Shown here piece by piece: positions 54,942 to 64,000 of a DNA stretch of 64,000 nt. Position numbers and translations under genes: made by a program. The notes below the pieces were generated by a model. The model worked only from the letters and a program-made list of their open reading frames with translations, had not been told where the DNA came from and ran no database searches. The stretch comes from Nitzschia sp. DOCU1 (taxonomy: Eukaryota; Bacillariophyta; Bacillariophyceae; Bacillariales; Bacillariaceae): contig OX595994.1 in NCBI GenBank assembly GCA_951394045.1, positions 2,108,001-2,172,000 of the forward strand. Reading direction: 5' to 3'. The stretch's first letter is position 1; each line of letters begins with the position of its first letter.

Positions 54942-57227
54942 ATGCTGCATCGGAATTTCTGTGGAAGAACCTGGCAACAAGGTGCTGTGGTGATGACAAT
55001 GTTATGGCTACTAACAAGATCCGCCCAGGCGTTTCAGGCTCCCCTCTCCAGACTATCAAGAATATCTTCTCAAGTGTCATCTGCTGCTCTACGAGTTTAT
55101 ACGACAGACGATCATGTGGACTATGATGTGATTGTGATCGGTGGGGGCCACGCGGGTTGTGATGCGGCGGCGGCATCCGCCCGAACGGGCGCCAGAACGG
55201 CTCTCATCACGCAACGCCTCGATACCATTGGAGAGCTAAGCTGCAATCCTAGTATTGGAGGCATTGGCAAGGGGCATCTTGTACGTGAGATTGATGCCTT
55301 GGATGGACTCATGGGACGAATGGCCGATGAAGGTGGAATCCACTATCGACTGTTAAATCGACGCAAGGGACCGGCAGTGCGAGGACCAAGAGCTCAAATG
55401 GATCGCGATTTGTACAAGGCTGCCATGCAAAGTGAGTTGCGCCAAGTCCCCAATTTGTATCTAGTGGAAGGGAGTGCCCAGGATTTGCTTTTGGACGAAT
55501 CTCTCGGCAATAACAATCTCGAGTCCATGGCTCCCATGGAAGCCACCGATCAGGTCCCGGCCCATAATCGTCAGGCTCGCATTCGGGGTGTTGTCGTGCA
55601 AAACGCGGATGGGTCTAGTCAAGAAATATCCGCTCGAGCCGTTGTTATAACCACAGGAACCTTTCTGAGAGGTGTCCTCATGATTGGCCATGAACGATAC
55701 AGCGGCGGGAGGCATTTACGAGATTCCGAACAAGTTGAACCACCTTCCGTCGGACTGGCCCAAACGCTAGCCAAGCACAATTTTGCCTTGGGACGCCTCA
55801 AGACGGGGACGCCCGCCCGGATTGATGGCAACACGATTGACTGGGATCGACTTGTGGCTCAGCCATCCGATAACCCAGCCCAACCATTTTCCCACATGCT
55901 CCAATTTGAAGGAAAACAGCCCCCGTTGATTGCCCAAAACAAGCTCATTACATGCTATCAGACGGCTACCAACGAAGAAACACACAAGCTGGTCATGCAA
56001 TATGAAGATAAGTTGCCAATTTATGATGGTCTGGACGGGGCTGGCAACGGACCCCGATATTGTCCTTCCATTTACAAAAAGGTGCAACGTTTCCCGGACC
56101 GAACTGGTCACAATTGCTTTTTGGAACCCGAAGGCTTGACCACCAATATCGTCTACCCCAACGGTATGAGTGGACCCTATCCTCAAGAGATTCAGCAGCT
56201 CATCCTGCGGACGATGAAAGGACTGGAACAAGTCGAAATTGTTCGACCGGGCTATGATGTTGAATATGATTTTGTGAATCCCCAAACTTTGACGCATACT
56301 TTAGAAACGAAACAAATTGGTGGGCTCTACTTGGCTGGTCAGATTTGCGGTACGACGGGATACGAAGAAGCCGCAGCGCAAGGGATTGTGGCTGGTGCCA
56401 ATGCCGGACGAGCCGCCGCAGCGGCATCGGCTGGACTAACCAAACCTGAGCCCTTTGTGGTTGGACGCGATGAAGGCTACATTGGGGTCTTGATTGACGA
56501 TTTGGTCACACGGGGTACATCGGAACCCTACCGCATGTTTACGTCTCGAGCTGAATATCGGATAAGTTTACGAGCTGACAATGCCGATTTGCGCCTGACC
56601 CGCAAAGGGATGGAATTCGGTCTAGTGCAAAACAAAGAACGCATGGCCGCTGTGGAAACACGGGAATATATGATTGATGATAGGATCGATAGATTGAAAA
56701 AGTTTGACTTGAAAGTGACGGAGTGGGCCGAAAGAGGTTCTAGTGATTTAATGGGAGGAGCTCAAATGGTAAAGAAGTCTGGGTTGAAAAAGACGGCGGA
56801 AGAAGTCTTGACTATGCCGCATGTCACCCTCAAAGATGTGGAAGATATCATGATTGATGTGCAACGTGAATTAGGTGAAGAGGAAGTCATCACCCCGACA
56901 CCTCCTTCGGTCTTCGACACAGTCGAAGCGGCAGTCAAGTACCAATCCTACGTCCAACGACAATATCGTGATATGGAGAGTTGGCGAAAAGCCCAGGGTA
57001 TGCGCATCCCGCCTGATTTGTCCTATGCGCACTCCGAGTTTCCAACGTTTAGCAAGGAAGAATTGGAAAAGTTGAATCGATTACGACCAACGACTTTTGC
57101 AGAGGCATCGCAAATTAGTGGCGTGACGCCGCAATCGCTAGTGTACTTGTACCACTATGTCACTGGTCGGAATCGAAAACGAGATGGACGAGGCGACTCG
57201 AGAGCATTGGAAACGGCGAGATCATGA
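54942..57227 (+). CDS. mnmG: tRNA uridine-5-carboxymethylaminomethyl modification enzyme MnmG (GidA), organelle-targeted
   Basis: MnmG works with MnmE to modify U34 of tRNAs using FAD. From the ATG at 54942 it has 761 residues; an ATG at 54819 adds 41, and later ATGs (54993, 54999) are possible. The pre-sequence MLWLLTRSAQAFQAPLSR has a hydrophobic core and an AQAFQAP site like the plastid ASAFAP motif, so plastid import is likely; a mitochondrial copy would be separate. The enzyme is complete: FAD site VIVIGGGHAGCDAA; ELSCNPSIGGIGKGHLVREI; ETNxxR-region equivalents; GLYLAGQICGTTGYEEAAAQG; and TSRAEYRISLRADNADLRLT. The C-terminal tRNA-binding helices end in ASQISGVTPQSL and a short basic tail. 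Single exon. Confidence 0.93.
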   Translation: MLHRNFCGRTWQQGAVVMTMLWLLTRSAQAFQAPLSRLSRISSQVSSAALRVYTTDDHVDYDVIVIGGGHAGCDAAAASARTGARTALITQRLDTIGELSCNPSIGGIGKGHLVREIDALDGLMGRMADEGGIHYRLLNRRKGPAVRGPRAQMDRDLYKAAMQSELRQVPNLYLVEGSAQDLLLDESLGNNNLESMAPMEATDQVPAHNRQARIRGVVVQNADGSSQEISARAVVITTGTFLRGVLMIGHERYSGGRHLRDSEQVEPPSVGLAQTLAKHNFALGRLKTGTPARIDGNTIDWDRLVAQPSDNPAQPFSHMLQFEGKQPPLIAQNKLITCYQTATNEETHKLVMQYEDKLPIYDGLDGAGNGPRYCPSIYKKVQRFPDRTGHNCFLEPEGLTTNIVYPNGMSGPYPQEIQQLILRTMKGLEQVEIVRPGYDVEYDFVNPQTLTHTLETKQIGGLYLAGQICGTTGYEEAAAQGIVAGANAGRAAAAASAGLTKPEPFVVGRDEGYIGVLIDDLVTRGTSEPYRMFTSRAEYRISLRADNADLRLTRKGMEFGLVQNKERMAAVETREYMIDDRIDRLKKFDLKVTEWAERGSSDLMGGAQMVKKSGLKKTAEEVLTMPHVTLKDVEDIMIDVQRELGEEEVITPTPPSVFDTVEAAVKYQSYVQRQYRDMESWRKAQGMRIPPDLSYAHSEFPTFSKEELEKLNRLRPTTFAEASQISGVTPQSLVYLYHYVTGRNRKRDGRGDSRALETARS

Positions 57228-60017
57228 CGATGAAATGAATCGATTCATAATATTCTTGGTGGGTCAGTGCTAGATTCTTTCTACTAGTAGCTTGCTGACA
57301 GTATCTTGGTTCAACGTATCTACTGCATTTGCATTATGTGCTAGTCTAGGTTTCACTTCTTGCAGTATCATAGAGAGAGATGTCAAGCTTAATCCAGCGG
57401 AATGAGACGTTTGGAGGGGACGCTGCTGGTACTACCTGGGTCGCTATAGGATATTAGTCATTGACTACCTACTGCTCGCTGGTACGATGTTGGTCATAAT
57501 ACTCGGGTATTATGCTATGCTATCGCATCTTTCTCCAGAAGGTAGATACGATAGATAGGAGAGTTACAGAAATTTGGAACTGAAATGGCAGAGAAACAGG
57601 AGTTTGATGCTGCCGATCATTTTCACATTTTCATCGAGCCGGCCTTGCCTACGGCGCGCCGTAGGATTCTACTCGATGCTCAAATCGACAGACCGTCAAC
57701 AAAGCAACCTCAAGGACCCACTTTCAACCAGATCCGGGGATTGACCGACATAACCAGTAACCCCTGGTAGAGCCGGGAGGTGTATCACACCCTTTTTTTG
57801 CCCCTTTTGTGGAAGGATCTGGACCTGAAACGGACAACCAGAAACCGCCGAGTTGATCCAAAACACCCGTGGCCATCGTCGTCGACCGTCGACGGTGACC
57901 CGTACAAGCCCGGGACCCCCGATAGCCCACCGCGCAAAAGGCTGTGCAGGCTGGCGTACCCCACGAGCCGGGCTATCGATGACGCCCAGAGAATATCTGC
58001 AAAAAAGACACTTGAAGTGCATGCAGACGCAGGCTATTAAACCGTAGCTTTTAAAACTACTAGCGCGAACCCTCCCTCCGTACGGGGGTGGAGGACGGAC
58101 TGGACATTGGACAGAAGGAATTGGACGTGTATGATTCACTCGACTGAAAATATTTCATGACCGCACATGGCACAACGCCCGTTGCTGGCGCGCCGAACGG
58201 CAAAAATGCGCGCAATACGAACAGATTGATCGTTGGCCACATTTTTCGGGAAAAGCGGTCTTGTTTCCCTTCGCCATGTGGCCGGCGCCTTCGAATGAAC
58301 AACGATTGATTCTTGCAAAGGATTGAGAGAATGGTGCATTAGTGCCTCGATTCGCGCCACACCAGACGCCGGCCACACGTGTCGCCTCCTCAATTTCCCG
58401 ATGTCGGAGGCAAGTTCTGCGTGTTGCCCTACACAACAACAAGAATGAGGCTATGATCGCGCGGGATAGTATTGGCTAGAGGAGGCTGCGTCTCCTGGGA
58501 TGTTCCGGGCACCTAGCAAACGCCTGCCTTTGTGGCATTATGTTTCTATTTTGCGATGAAAGCAATGCTGCAAAAGCAATCGGCATACGGGGGAGTAGTA
58601 ATGACTTCTATTAGTAAAAGTTTTGAAAAAACGAGGAAGCTACGAAGTAGTAGCACGAAAGCAACGCTACTAATACTAGGCGGCCGCCAATATCGCCACA
58701 GAGATTGCTGAGGTCTTCAGTCCCGTCCAATGCAAGGCTAACAGGTGATGTCCAAAACATCTATTAATAGCTGCGATAGCATCGTAGTAGATTTGCTGAG
58801 ACGGACTAATGGGCTAACGCGTTTAGATATCTCGGTGCTGTGTCTAAAAGTTTGATCCATTCGACCAATCGCTTTTGCAATTGTCGTTGCTGCTGGGCTT
58901 TTCGGCGGCATGTTTGCCAAAATTGTCCTTGGTCCATCCGTTCCATTTCGTTGGCTTGGTCGTCGCCGACAAGCGGACGAAAAGTTTAGGGTGACGCATT
59001 TATTAATACATGTGTCGTTGCACAAGACGTCGAACTCGGATGCTGCGCGAGAAATCCGAATTCTACTATTAAATGTCGGCATGTGCTCAATGGCTGTGCA
59101 CGCGAGCCGTTCGTGCTTACTTTGGACGTCACTACTGGAATTAACGGGACAGACTTCCATCGCTCGTCTTAAAAAAGTCGCAAGTTTGGTTCTTAGTTCA
59201 CAAAATTGGCCATCGCGGGCATACTCTGTTTAGGTAACAGAAATCTTTCTTGTATGTGGTATCCAGATGAATGCCCAGGAAACCGAGTTTTTCGGGGATA
59301 CATCGGATGAACGGAATTTTACATGCAGTTCAAAGATCCAACGAACGTCAATAAGTTGCCTAATAAATTTGGAGGGAACCTCAATACTCTCATCAAATTT
59401 GTATGTCGATAAACAACAATACTTAGGGTTAGCTCTTGGAAATGAGATGTGTGTCCCTATGTACCCATCGAAAAATTGTCAGGGAAATGTCGAGCCACTC
59501 CTAAATATTTCCCCCCGCCGCGCCATCGAAATTTTCCGTGTTATGGCGGCAGCAGACATCCACTGTGAAAATGTACGGGTGAGCATTCGTGTAGACATTG
59601 ACTAGGGGAAAATTTCGGCAGGTCCATCGGATTGCAGACTGAGACCGTCATAACGTTGGAGTCGACATTGCGCTTTCCCACTTTTTCTGCTCGAAGACGG
59701 AATCATACCTTCATTGATCTGTCCAAGGTACGATGAACAAACTTGACAACAATGGTTCCAGATGCGGTATGGACAAGGGCTGAGGATACAATCTAGATCG
59801 GTGGTAGCCATTTTTGTGGAGTCGGGAACTAGTCTGCTCGTTTTTGAGCTACTGTGATCTCAGGCTTCAATTGCTCCAGCTTTTGCCGGGCAGCAATGGC
59901 TGTGGGACTCTAGATGCATTCGCGGCCCCTGTTTGTAGACCTCGGCTTCTATCGCAATTTTCCTTGGTGCAATTGTAGACTCACTTATTGTTGTTTTCGA
60001 TCCTTTTCCACAGAACC
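57228..60017. other. 2.8-kb gene-poor region
   Basis: No ORF with convincing family or composition. It contains an 18-bp perfect palindrome (57648-57665). Around 59250-59330 the minus strand reads KLGFLGIHLDTTYK in a broken frame; this may be ancient retroelement sequence but is not enough to call. Confidence 0.45.
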
Positions 60018-61940
60018 ATGAAATTCTTCTGCGGGGTGTTGGTGTTAGTGGGCCTTCGTGCCATTGCTGCCGATGAGGTGGCAGTGCGAGGTGCATCCGC
60101 GGAGTTGACTAATAATCTCAATCAAGAGAAGAAAACATTCCTTGTTATTCCTCCTGGGAAAAACCGCCGTGAATTGGATGAGGAGATTCAACGGCAGTTG
60201 GGTGCGTATGGAGAGGACTATGATTGCATGGACTGCCGCTGTTCCGAAGATGGTGGCGATGGTTACGCTGGCCGATACTGCGACTGTTACAACAAATGCG
60301 CCGATCGCGCCGTTGGCGCCGATGGCGAGGAACCCGATGGGCCCGATGGTTCTGGCGGTTCCGAGGGCTCAGAGGGCAGCAAAGGTTCCAAGGGTTCTGG
60401 CGGTTCAAAGGGCTCGGAGGGCGGCAAAGGCAAAGGTTCCAAGGGCGCCACCAAAGGAGGCAAGAAAGGCGGAAGCCCCCCCGTTCCAGAGTACCCTCCC
60501 TACAACCCATGCGGTCCTTACTACCCCCCTAGCACCAAGAGCTCCAAGACCTCTAAAAGCTCAAGCTCAAAGAGTTCTGGGTCCGGCAAGGGTGGCTCCG
60601 GCTCCAGCACGAAGAGCTCAAAGACATCAAAGAGCAGTGGCAGTGGCGACTACGGCTACCATCCAGGATATGGTTACCCAGGCTATGGTTACCCCGCTCC
60701 TGAGAGCCCCAAGGGCGGCAAGGGCTCCAAGGGAGGTGGCAAGGGCTCCAAGCGACGTCTCAGCGGTTCTCCGCCTTACGGCTACGGGTACCCCGATTAC
60801 GGCTACCCCGGAGGCTCTAGTAGCACCAAGAGCTCCAAGACCTCTAAGAGCTCTGGTTCCAGCTCTGGCTCCAGCTCTGGCTCCAGCTCCGGCTCGAGCT
60901 CGAAGAGCTCCAAGACCTCAAAGAGCAGTGGCAGTGTCGACTACTATCCCTGCCCCGACTACGGCTACCCCGGCTCGAGCTCGAAGAGCTCAAAGACCTC
61001 AAAGAGCAGTGGCAGTGTCGACTACGGCTACCATCCAGGCTATGGTTACCCAGGCTATGGTTACCCCGCTCCTGAGAGCCCCAAGGGCGGCAAGGGCTCC
61101 AAGGGCGGCAAGGGCAAGGGAGGTGACAAGGGCGCAAAGGGTGGCAAGGGCAAGGGAGGTGGCAAGGGTGCAAAGGGAGGTAAGAAAGGAGGCAGCTCAG
61201 ACGGTTCCCATGGATGCCCGGCCGGTTGTCATGGTGATTGCGAGTGCTATGGACCTGACTGCTACTGTTCTTGTGATTGCCCATATTCAGGTGGATCCGC
61301 TCCTGCTCCTGGCTCAGTCAAGGGTGGAGGGAAGGGCTCGAAGGGCGGTTCAGGTGGACCCGCTCCTGCTCCTGGCTCAGTCAAGGGTGGAGGAAAGGGC
61401 TCGAAGGGCGGTTCCGCTCCTGCTCCTGGCTCAGTGAAAGGAAAGGGCGGCAAAGGCTCCAAGGGCTCCGCACCTAGTGGCCCGGACTACCAATATCCTC
61501 CTTACTATCCTCCCTACCAATACCCCGAATATAGCTCCAAGAGCTCAAAGGCCTCTAAGAGCTCTGGCGGCGGCAAGGGAGGCAGCGCGAAGAGCTCCAA
61601 GAGCTCTGGCGGCGGCAAGGGAGGCAGCGCGAAGAGCTCCAAGAGCTCTGGCGGCGGCAAGGGAGGCAGCGCGAAGAGCTCCAAGAGCTCTGGTGGCGGC
61701 AAGGGAGGCAGCGCCAAGAGCTCCAAGAGCTCTGGCGGCGGCAAGGGTAGCAGCGCGAAGAGCTCCAAGAGCGGCTCGGGAGGCAGCTCCAAGGCCTCGA
61801 AGACCTCAAAAAGCTCTGGCAGCGGAGGCTATGTTTACTACCCACAAGTTCCACCGGCGTATGGATATGGATATGGTTACCCGGAACCGCAGCCAACACC
61901 GTCTGGCAAGGGCAAGGGCAGCAAGCGAATGAGAGCATAA
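60018..61940 (+). CDS. Silaffin-like secreted Lys/Ser/Gly-rich protein
   Basis: 640 residues from the ATG at 60018; the frame is open upstream only from a TTG, and ttttccacag just before the ATG could be a leader-intron acceptor. A signal peptide (MKFFCGVLVLVGLRAIAADE) precedes a short pro-region with an R-x-L site (KNRRELDEE); another R-x-L lies mid-protein (SKRRLSGS). A cysteine cluster (DYDCMDCRCSEDG) follows. The rest alternates KGSKGG tracts, TKSSKTSKSSSSKSS blocks with regular K-x-x-K spacing, and PGYGYPGYGYPAPESP tyrosine/proline stretches. There is a second Cys cluster near residue 400 and five tandem 14-residue SGGGKGGSAKSSKS repeats. Signal peptide, R-x-L processing and lysine clusters are features of diatom silaffins and related biosilica proteins, so a cell-wall silica role is likely. 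Identity to a named protein is not claimed. Confidence 0.8.
   Translation: MKFFCGVLVLVGLRAIAADEVAVRGASAELTNNLNQEKKTFLVIPPGKNRRELDEEIQRQLGAYGEDYDCMDCRCSEDGGDGYAGRYCDCYNKCADRAVGADGEEPDGPDGSGGSEGSEGSKGSKGSGGSKGSEGGKGKGSKGATKGGKKGGSPPVPEYPPYNPCGPYYPPSTKSSKTSKSSSSKSSGSGKGGSGSSTKSSKTSKSSGSGDYGYHPGYGYPGYGYPAPESPKGGKGSKGGGKGSKRRLSGSPPYGYGYPDYGYPGGSSSTKSSKTSKSSGSSSGSSSGSSSGSSSKSSKTSKSSGSVDYYPCPDYGYPGSSSKSSKTSKSSGSVDYGYHPGYGYPGYGYPAPESPKGGKGSKGGKGKGGDKGAKGGKGKGGGKGAKGGKKGGSSDGSHGCPAGCHGDCECYGPDCYCSCDCPYSGGSAPAPGSVKGGGKGSKGGSGGPAPAPGSVKGGGKGSKGGSAPAPGSVKGKGGKGSKGSAPSGPDYQYPPYYPPYQYPEYSSKSSKASKSSGGGKGGSAKSSKSSGGGKGGSAKSSKSSGGGKGGSAKSSKSSGGGKGGSAKSSKSSGGGKGSSAKSSKSGSGGSSKASKTSKSSGSGGYVYYPQVPPAYGYGYGYPEPQPTPSGKGKGSKRMRA
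60652..61440 (+). repeat. Internal long duplications in the silaffin-like gene
   Basis: About 80 bases encoding the YHPGYGYPGYGYPAPESPKG stretch occur at 60653-60733 and again at 61020-61100 with very few changes. A unit coding APAPGSVKGGGKGSKGGS recurs three times in 61290-61440. Confidence 0.75.
61563..61772 (+). repeat. Five tandem 42-bp repeats
   Basis: Units at 61563, 61605, 61647, 61689 and 61731, each encoding SGGGKGGSAKSSKS; the last unit carries a GS change. They are nearly identical in DNA, so expansion is recent or homogenised. Confidence 0.9.
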
Positions 61941-62469
61941 ACGAGGTAGTGCCACATGCTTCATCTGAGGTTGTTGATTTACGGTCACGATCGTGCGCAA
62001 AGATGTTGTTGCGCTGTCACGTTGGTGGCCGGATCAATTGTGTGACCTTTGGTGCTGTGTGTCGCAAGGATGGACTACATGTAACTGTATCATAGCTTTA
62101 GTCGACACCTTATAGAAAGAGATCAGCTTTATAACGCTGCAGAGTTTTGCATATTACTACTGACACCCTATTCAATACAGTAGCTCAATCTATATAGTTA
62201 CAGCGCAACAACAGAGGATCGGCAATGCACTACTGAGCCTGTACCTTTCTCGACCTCGCGCTCGGCTCCTCGCTGTTCCCATCGAAACGATACCAGCTAC
62301 CGGTAGCCGCGGCCCAGAACTATCTTGGAACCAAATCTCCTCTTGTTTCCTCCATTTGTCTATGGCTAGCTCGACTTGAGATGACACTCTGTAGCTATAC
62401 AAGCAGACACGAAGAAAGAGTTTCACATTTTAACAAAACACTAAATCGACAATATATTGTACAATACGC
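61941..62469. other. Convergent 3' ends
   Basis: 529 bases between the silaffin-like gene and the minus-strand DnaJ gene. No gene seen. Confidence 0.4.
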
Positions 62470-63390
62470 CTAGCTCTTTTTGAACATTCCAAAGAGGCCA
62501 CCGCCTTTTTTGCTGTTACTACCGGAACTGCTGCTACGCGACACGGGCTTTTTAGGATTGGTTCCCATGGTATGTGAACTTGCCGGTTGAGACTTCGTGG
62601 CAGACTTGGGAGGATGCTTTTTGGGCGGCGCCTTGACACTTTTTGGCTTGGCCTTATTTTTGTTACCATTGCGAAACTCTTCTTGTAACGATTTGTTAAA
62701 AACTTCGTAGGGATCTGACAAGCGTTTGGGTGCCTTGCCGGCACTGGATGTTGATGGTTTGGGTGCCAATTTTTTCGGTGGAGTTTTATCAGTAGTAGTA
62801 GCCGGCGTGGCATTCCGACTCCAGGCAAACGGTGTGGCTTGTGTATCCTTTTTCTTTTTGGTTTCTTTGGGTTGCACACTCATTTTACTGGAAGTTCCTG
62901 GTTTCATGGAATATCCAGAATCTTGTGCTTTGGCTGTGGCCGTTTTTGGAGGCGTCGTCTTGGAGGACGACGCAGGAGCCTTTTTGGTGGGGGTCGTCGA
63001 AGTCTTGCTGCTGCTGGTAGTATTAGTAGTGGAATTCGGCACCGTCTTGGTCCATTCCTTACTAGTCGTACTCGATTTGGGTGCCGTCTTGGTAGTAGTC
63101 GTTGTCGTTTTTCCAGTAGCCTTTTTCGAACTAGTATTGCTTGCCGAGTTGTCGTCGTATTCTTTTCGTGATACGGGATCCGCCAAGATTTCATATGCCG
63201 CCGATAGTTTGCTAAAGAGATCATGTGCTTTTTCTCGTTCTTCTTCCGAATCTTGTCGATCCGGATGATGTTTTAAGGCCAGTTTTCGATAGGCTTTTTT
63301 AATGTCCGAGTCGGAGGCATCTTTGGAAACATGAAGTAAGCCATACAAATCCAGTCCTTCTGCGGCATGCGTGGGGCCTTTGGGGGCCAT
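62470..63390 (-). CDS. DnaJ (J-domain, HSP40-type) protein
   Basis: 306 residues, ATG at 63390. The J domain covers about residues 12-80: DLYGLLHVSKDASDSDIKKA, the HPD motif at 42-44, and a closing AAYEILADPVSRKEYD. It would stimulate an HSP70 ATPase. There is no G/F region, zinc-finger or substrate domain, so it is a type III J protein. The remaining 220 residues are disordered, rich in Ser, Thr, Lys and Pro (TTTTTKTAPKSSTTSKEW, KKTSTTPTKKAPASSSK), and end in GGGLFGMFKKS, a short amphipathic end. No signal peptide or membrane segment; cytosolic or nuclear. Confidence 0.88.
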   Translation of the reverse strand: MAPKGPTHAAEGLDLYGLLHVSKDASDSDIKKAYRKLALKHHPDRQDSEEEREKAHDLFSKLSAAYEILADPVSRKEYDDNSASNTSSKKATGKTTTTTTKTAPKSSTTSKEWTKTVPNSTTNTTSSSKTSTTPTKKAPASSSKTTPPKTATAKAQDSGYSMKPGTSSKMSVQPKETKKKKDTQATPFAWSRNATPATTTDKTPPKKLAPKPSTSSAGKAPKRLSDPYEVFNKSLQEEFRNGNKNKAKPKSVKAPPKKHPPKSATKSQPASSHTMGTNPKKPVSRSSSSGSNSKKGGGLFGMFKKS

Positions 63391-63915
63391 AATAGTAGAT
63401 GGTGAGGATGGAGCGCTGTGAGTAGGTGATGAGTGTAATGGTAATGTCTTCTCTCGGCGATTCTATCGTTGATGGAATAACCTATTCGATAGAGAGCGTT
63501 GCACGGAACATGGGTGGCATGTCCAAAATGTCTTGCGTGTCATGGTCATCATGGTGGTCACCGGCGGACCCTCCAGCCAAATCTGAAAATTCTGGTCTTG
63601 GGATTGCCGGCTTGCGCGATGGCATTATTGTATATTACGAAACGAAGGTATTTGAAAGGTAGGCTGCCTCGTTCGGGAGGCTGCCTCGCCCATTCTTTGG
63701 GTCGAATGAGTCACTTCATTTGAAATCGCCCCCGCCCGCCGCTGACCATGGATGATGGATGGTGATCCTTTGACAATGATGAAGACGGCAAACGATTGCT
63801 CTTTCCATTGCAAATCGTCCCTGTGATTCCAGTCTATATCAGACTCGTGCCCCAAAATCCCTCTTTTTTGAAACACAACTCTTAGTCTCGCAAGTTGTAG
63901 TTGTTTCCTTTCAAA
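63391..63915. promoter_or_regulatory. Divergent promoter region
   Basis: 525 bases between the divergent DnaJ and PRP38-type genes. No other feature seen. Confidence 0.4.
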
Positions 63916-64000
63916 ATGGCGAATGTTACGGATCCCCTGATTCGTGCCCTTCAAGGCTCGGATCCTCAAAATTTGATGGAATACATCACGCGTCAAAAGA
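63916..64000 (+). CDS. PRPF38A: Pre-mRNA-splicing factor PRP38-type, 5' end only
   Basis: The last 85 bases open with an ATG and read MANVTDPLIRALQGSDPQN, then LMEYITRQK, and run off the window. The G-x-[D/N]-P-Q-x-L-[I/M]-x-x-I-x-R pattern is the start of the PRP38 domain, a component of the U4/U6.U5 tri-snRNP needed for spliceosome activation. Too short an ORF for length-based detection; the call rests on this N-terminal motif and needs the next sequence for confirmation. Confidence 0.7.
   Translation, partial: MANVTDPLIRALQGSDPQNLMEYITRQK

Noticed and set aside
57696..58139. 147-codon minus-strand ORF
   Set aside because: Arg/Pro-rich reading of a GC-rich stretch with no recognisable motif.
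58738..59160. 140-codon minus-strand ORF
   Set aside because: No family resemblance, no splice-extended frame and composition like the surrounding non-coding DNA.
59250..59340. Minus-strand stretch KLGFLGIHLDTTYK, resembling retrotransposon reverse transcriptase/RNase H linker
   Set aside because: Only one short block, with stops on either side; too little to call an element.
60142..61437. 431-codon ORF in the second frame, rich in Ala/Arg/Pro
   Set aside because: Frame-shifted reading of the GC-rich repeats of the silaffin-like gene; the main frame has the signal peptide.
63426..63662. 78-codon plus-strand ORF
   Set aside because: Lies in the divergent promoter between the DnaJ and PRP38-type genes, with no motif.

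Overview
The window looks like nuclear DNA of a diatom, probably a pennate; the species cannot be fixed from sequence alone. Genes are compact, lie on both strands and carry few short GT-AG introns (about 60-120 bp). Lineage-typical genes include three FGRG/HPGN (DUF6824-type) modules in one protein, a receptor-type CHASE / guanylate cyclase / phosphodiesterase fusion, a lysine/serine/glycine-rich silaffin-like secreted protein, and plastid pre-sequences with ASAFAP-like motifs on a tocopherol cyclase and a MnmG. Exon structures below were worked out by hand from splice signals and reading-frame continuity; many starts were moved to the first usable ATG.

Layout. 0-4 kb: end of a frameshifted DUF6824-type gene, a small diatom-family gene, a MITE-like inverted repeat and a two-exon membrane gene with four WRGxW...D repeats. 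4.6-8.2 kb: an RRM/CCCH RNA-binding protein and a choline-transporter-like protein. 8.3-12.3 kb (minus): the seven-exon cyclase/phosphodiesterase. 13.5-19.1 kb: a class C GPCR, a tocopherol cyclase and a second small diatom-family gene. 20.2-23.3 kb: a GDA1/CD39 nucleotidase, divergent from a MYND-finger gene. 23.7-33.4 kb: a mobile-element island holding an apparently intact three-exon Helitron Rep/helicase gene plus two unrecognised genes. 33.7-35.8 kb: a decaying tandem cluster of MYND-gene copies, one intact. 36-42.4 kb: the triple-DUF6824 gene, a small membrane protein and a membrane-anchored alpha/beta hydrolase. 42.7-44.2 kb: duplicated, decayed small-ORF sequence. 44.2-51.8 kb: a secreted protein with 28 small cysteine modules and a TRF4-type nucleotidyltransferase. 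52.5-57.2 kb: a disordered hypothetical protein and MnmG. 57.2-60 kb is gene-poor. 60-64 kb: silaffin-like protein, DnaJ protein and the start of a PRP38-type splicing factor.

No operon logic applies; neighbours are mostly functionally unrelated. Two groupings matter. The Rep/helicase gene and the two genes to its right may form one element of about 10 kb that landed inside a MYND tandem array. The cyclase fusion and the class C GPCR are nearby but independent membrane signalling receptors. The best candidates for something not well described are the accessory genes of the Helitron island, the 28-module cysteine protein, the silaffin-like protein and the GPCR ectodomain.
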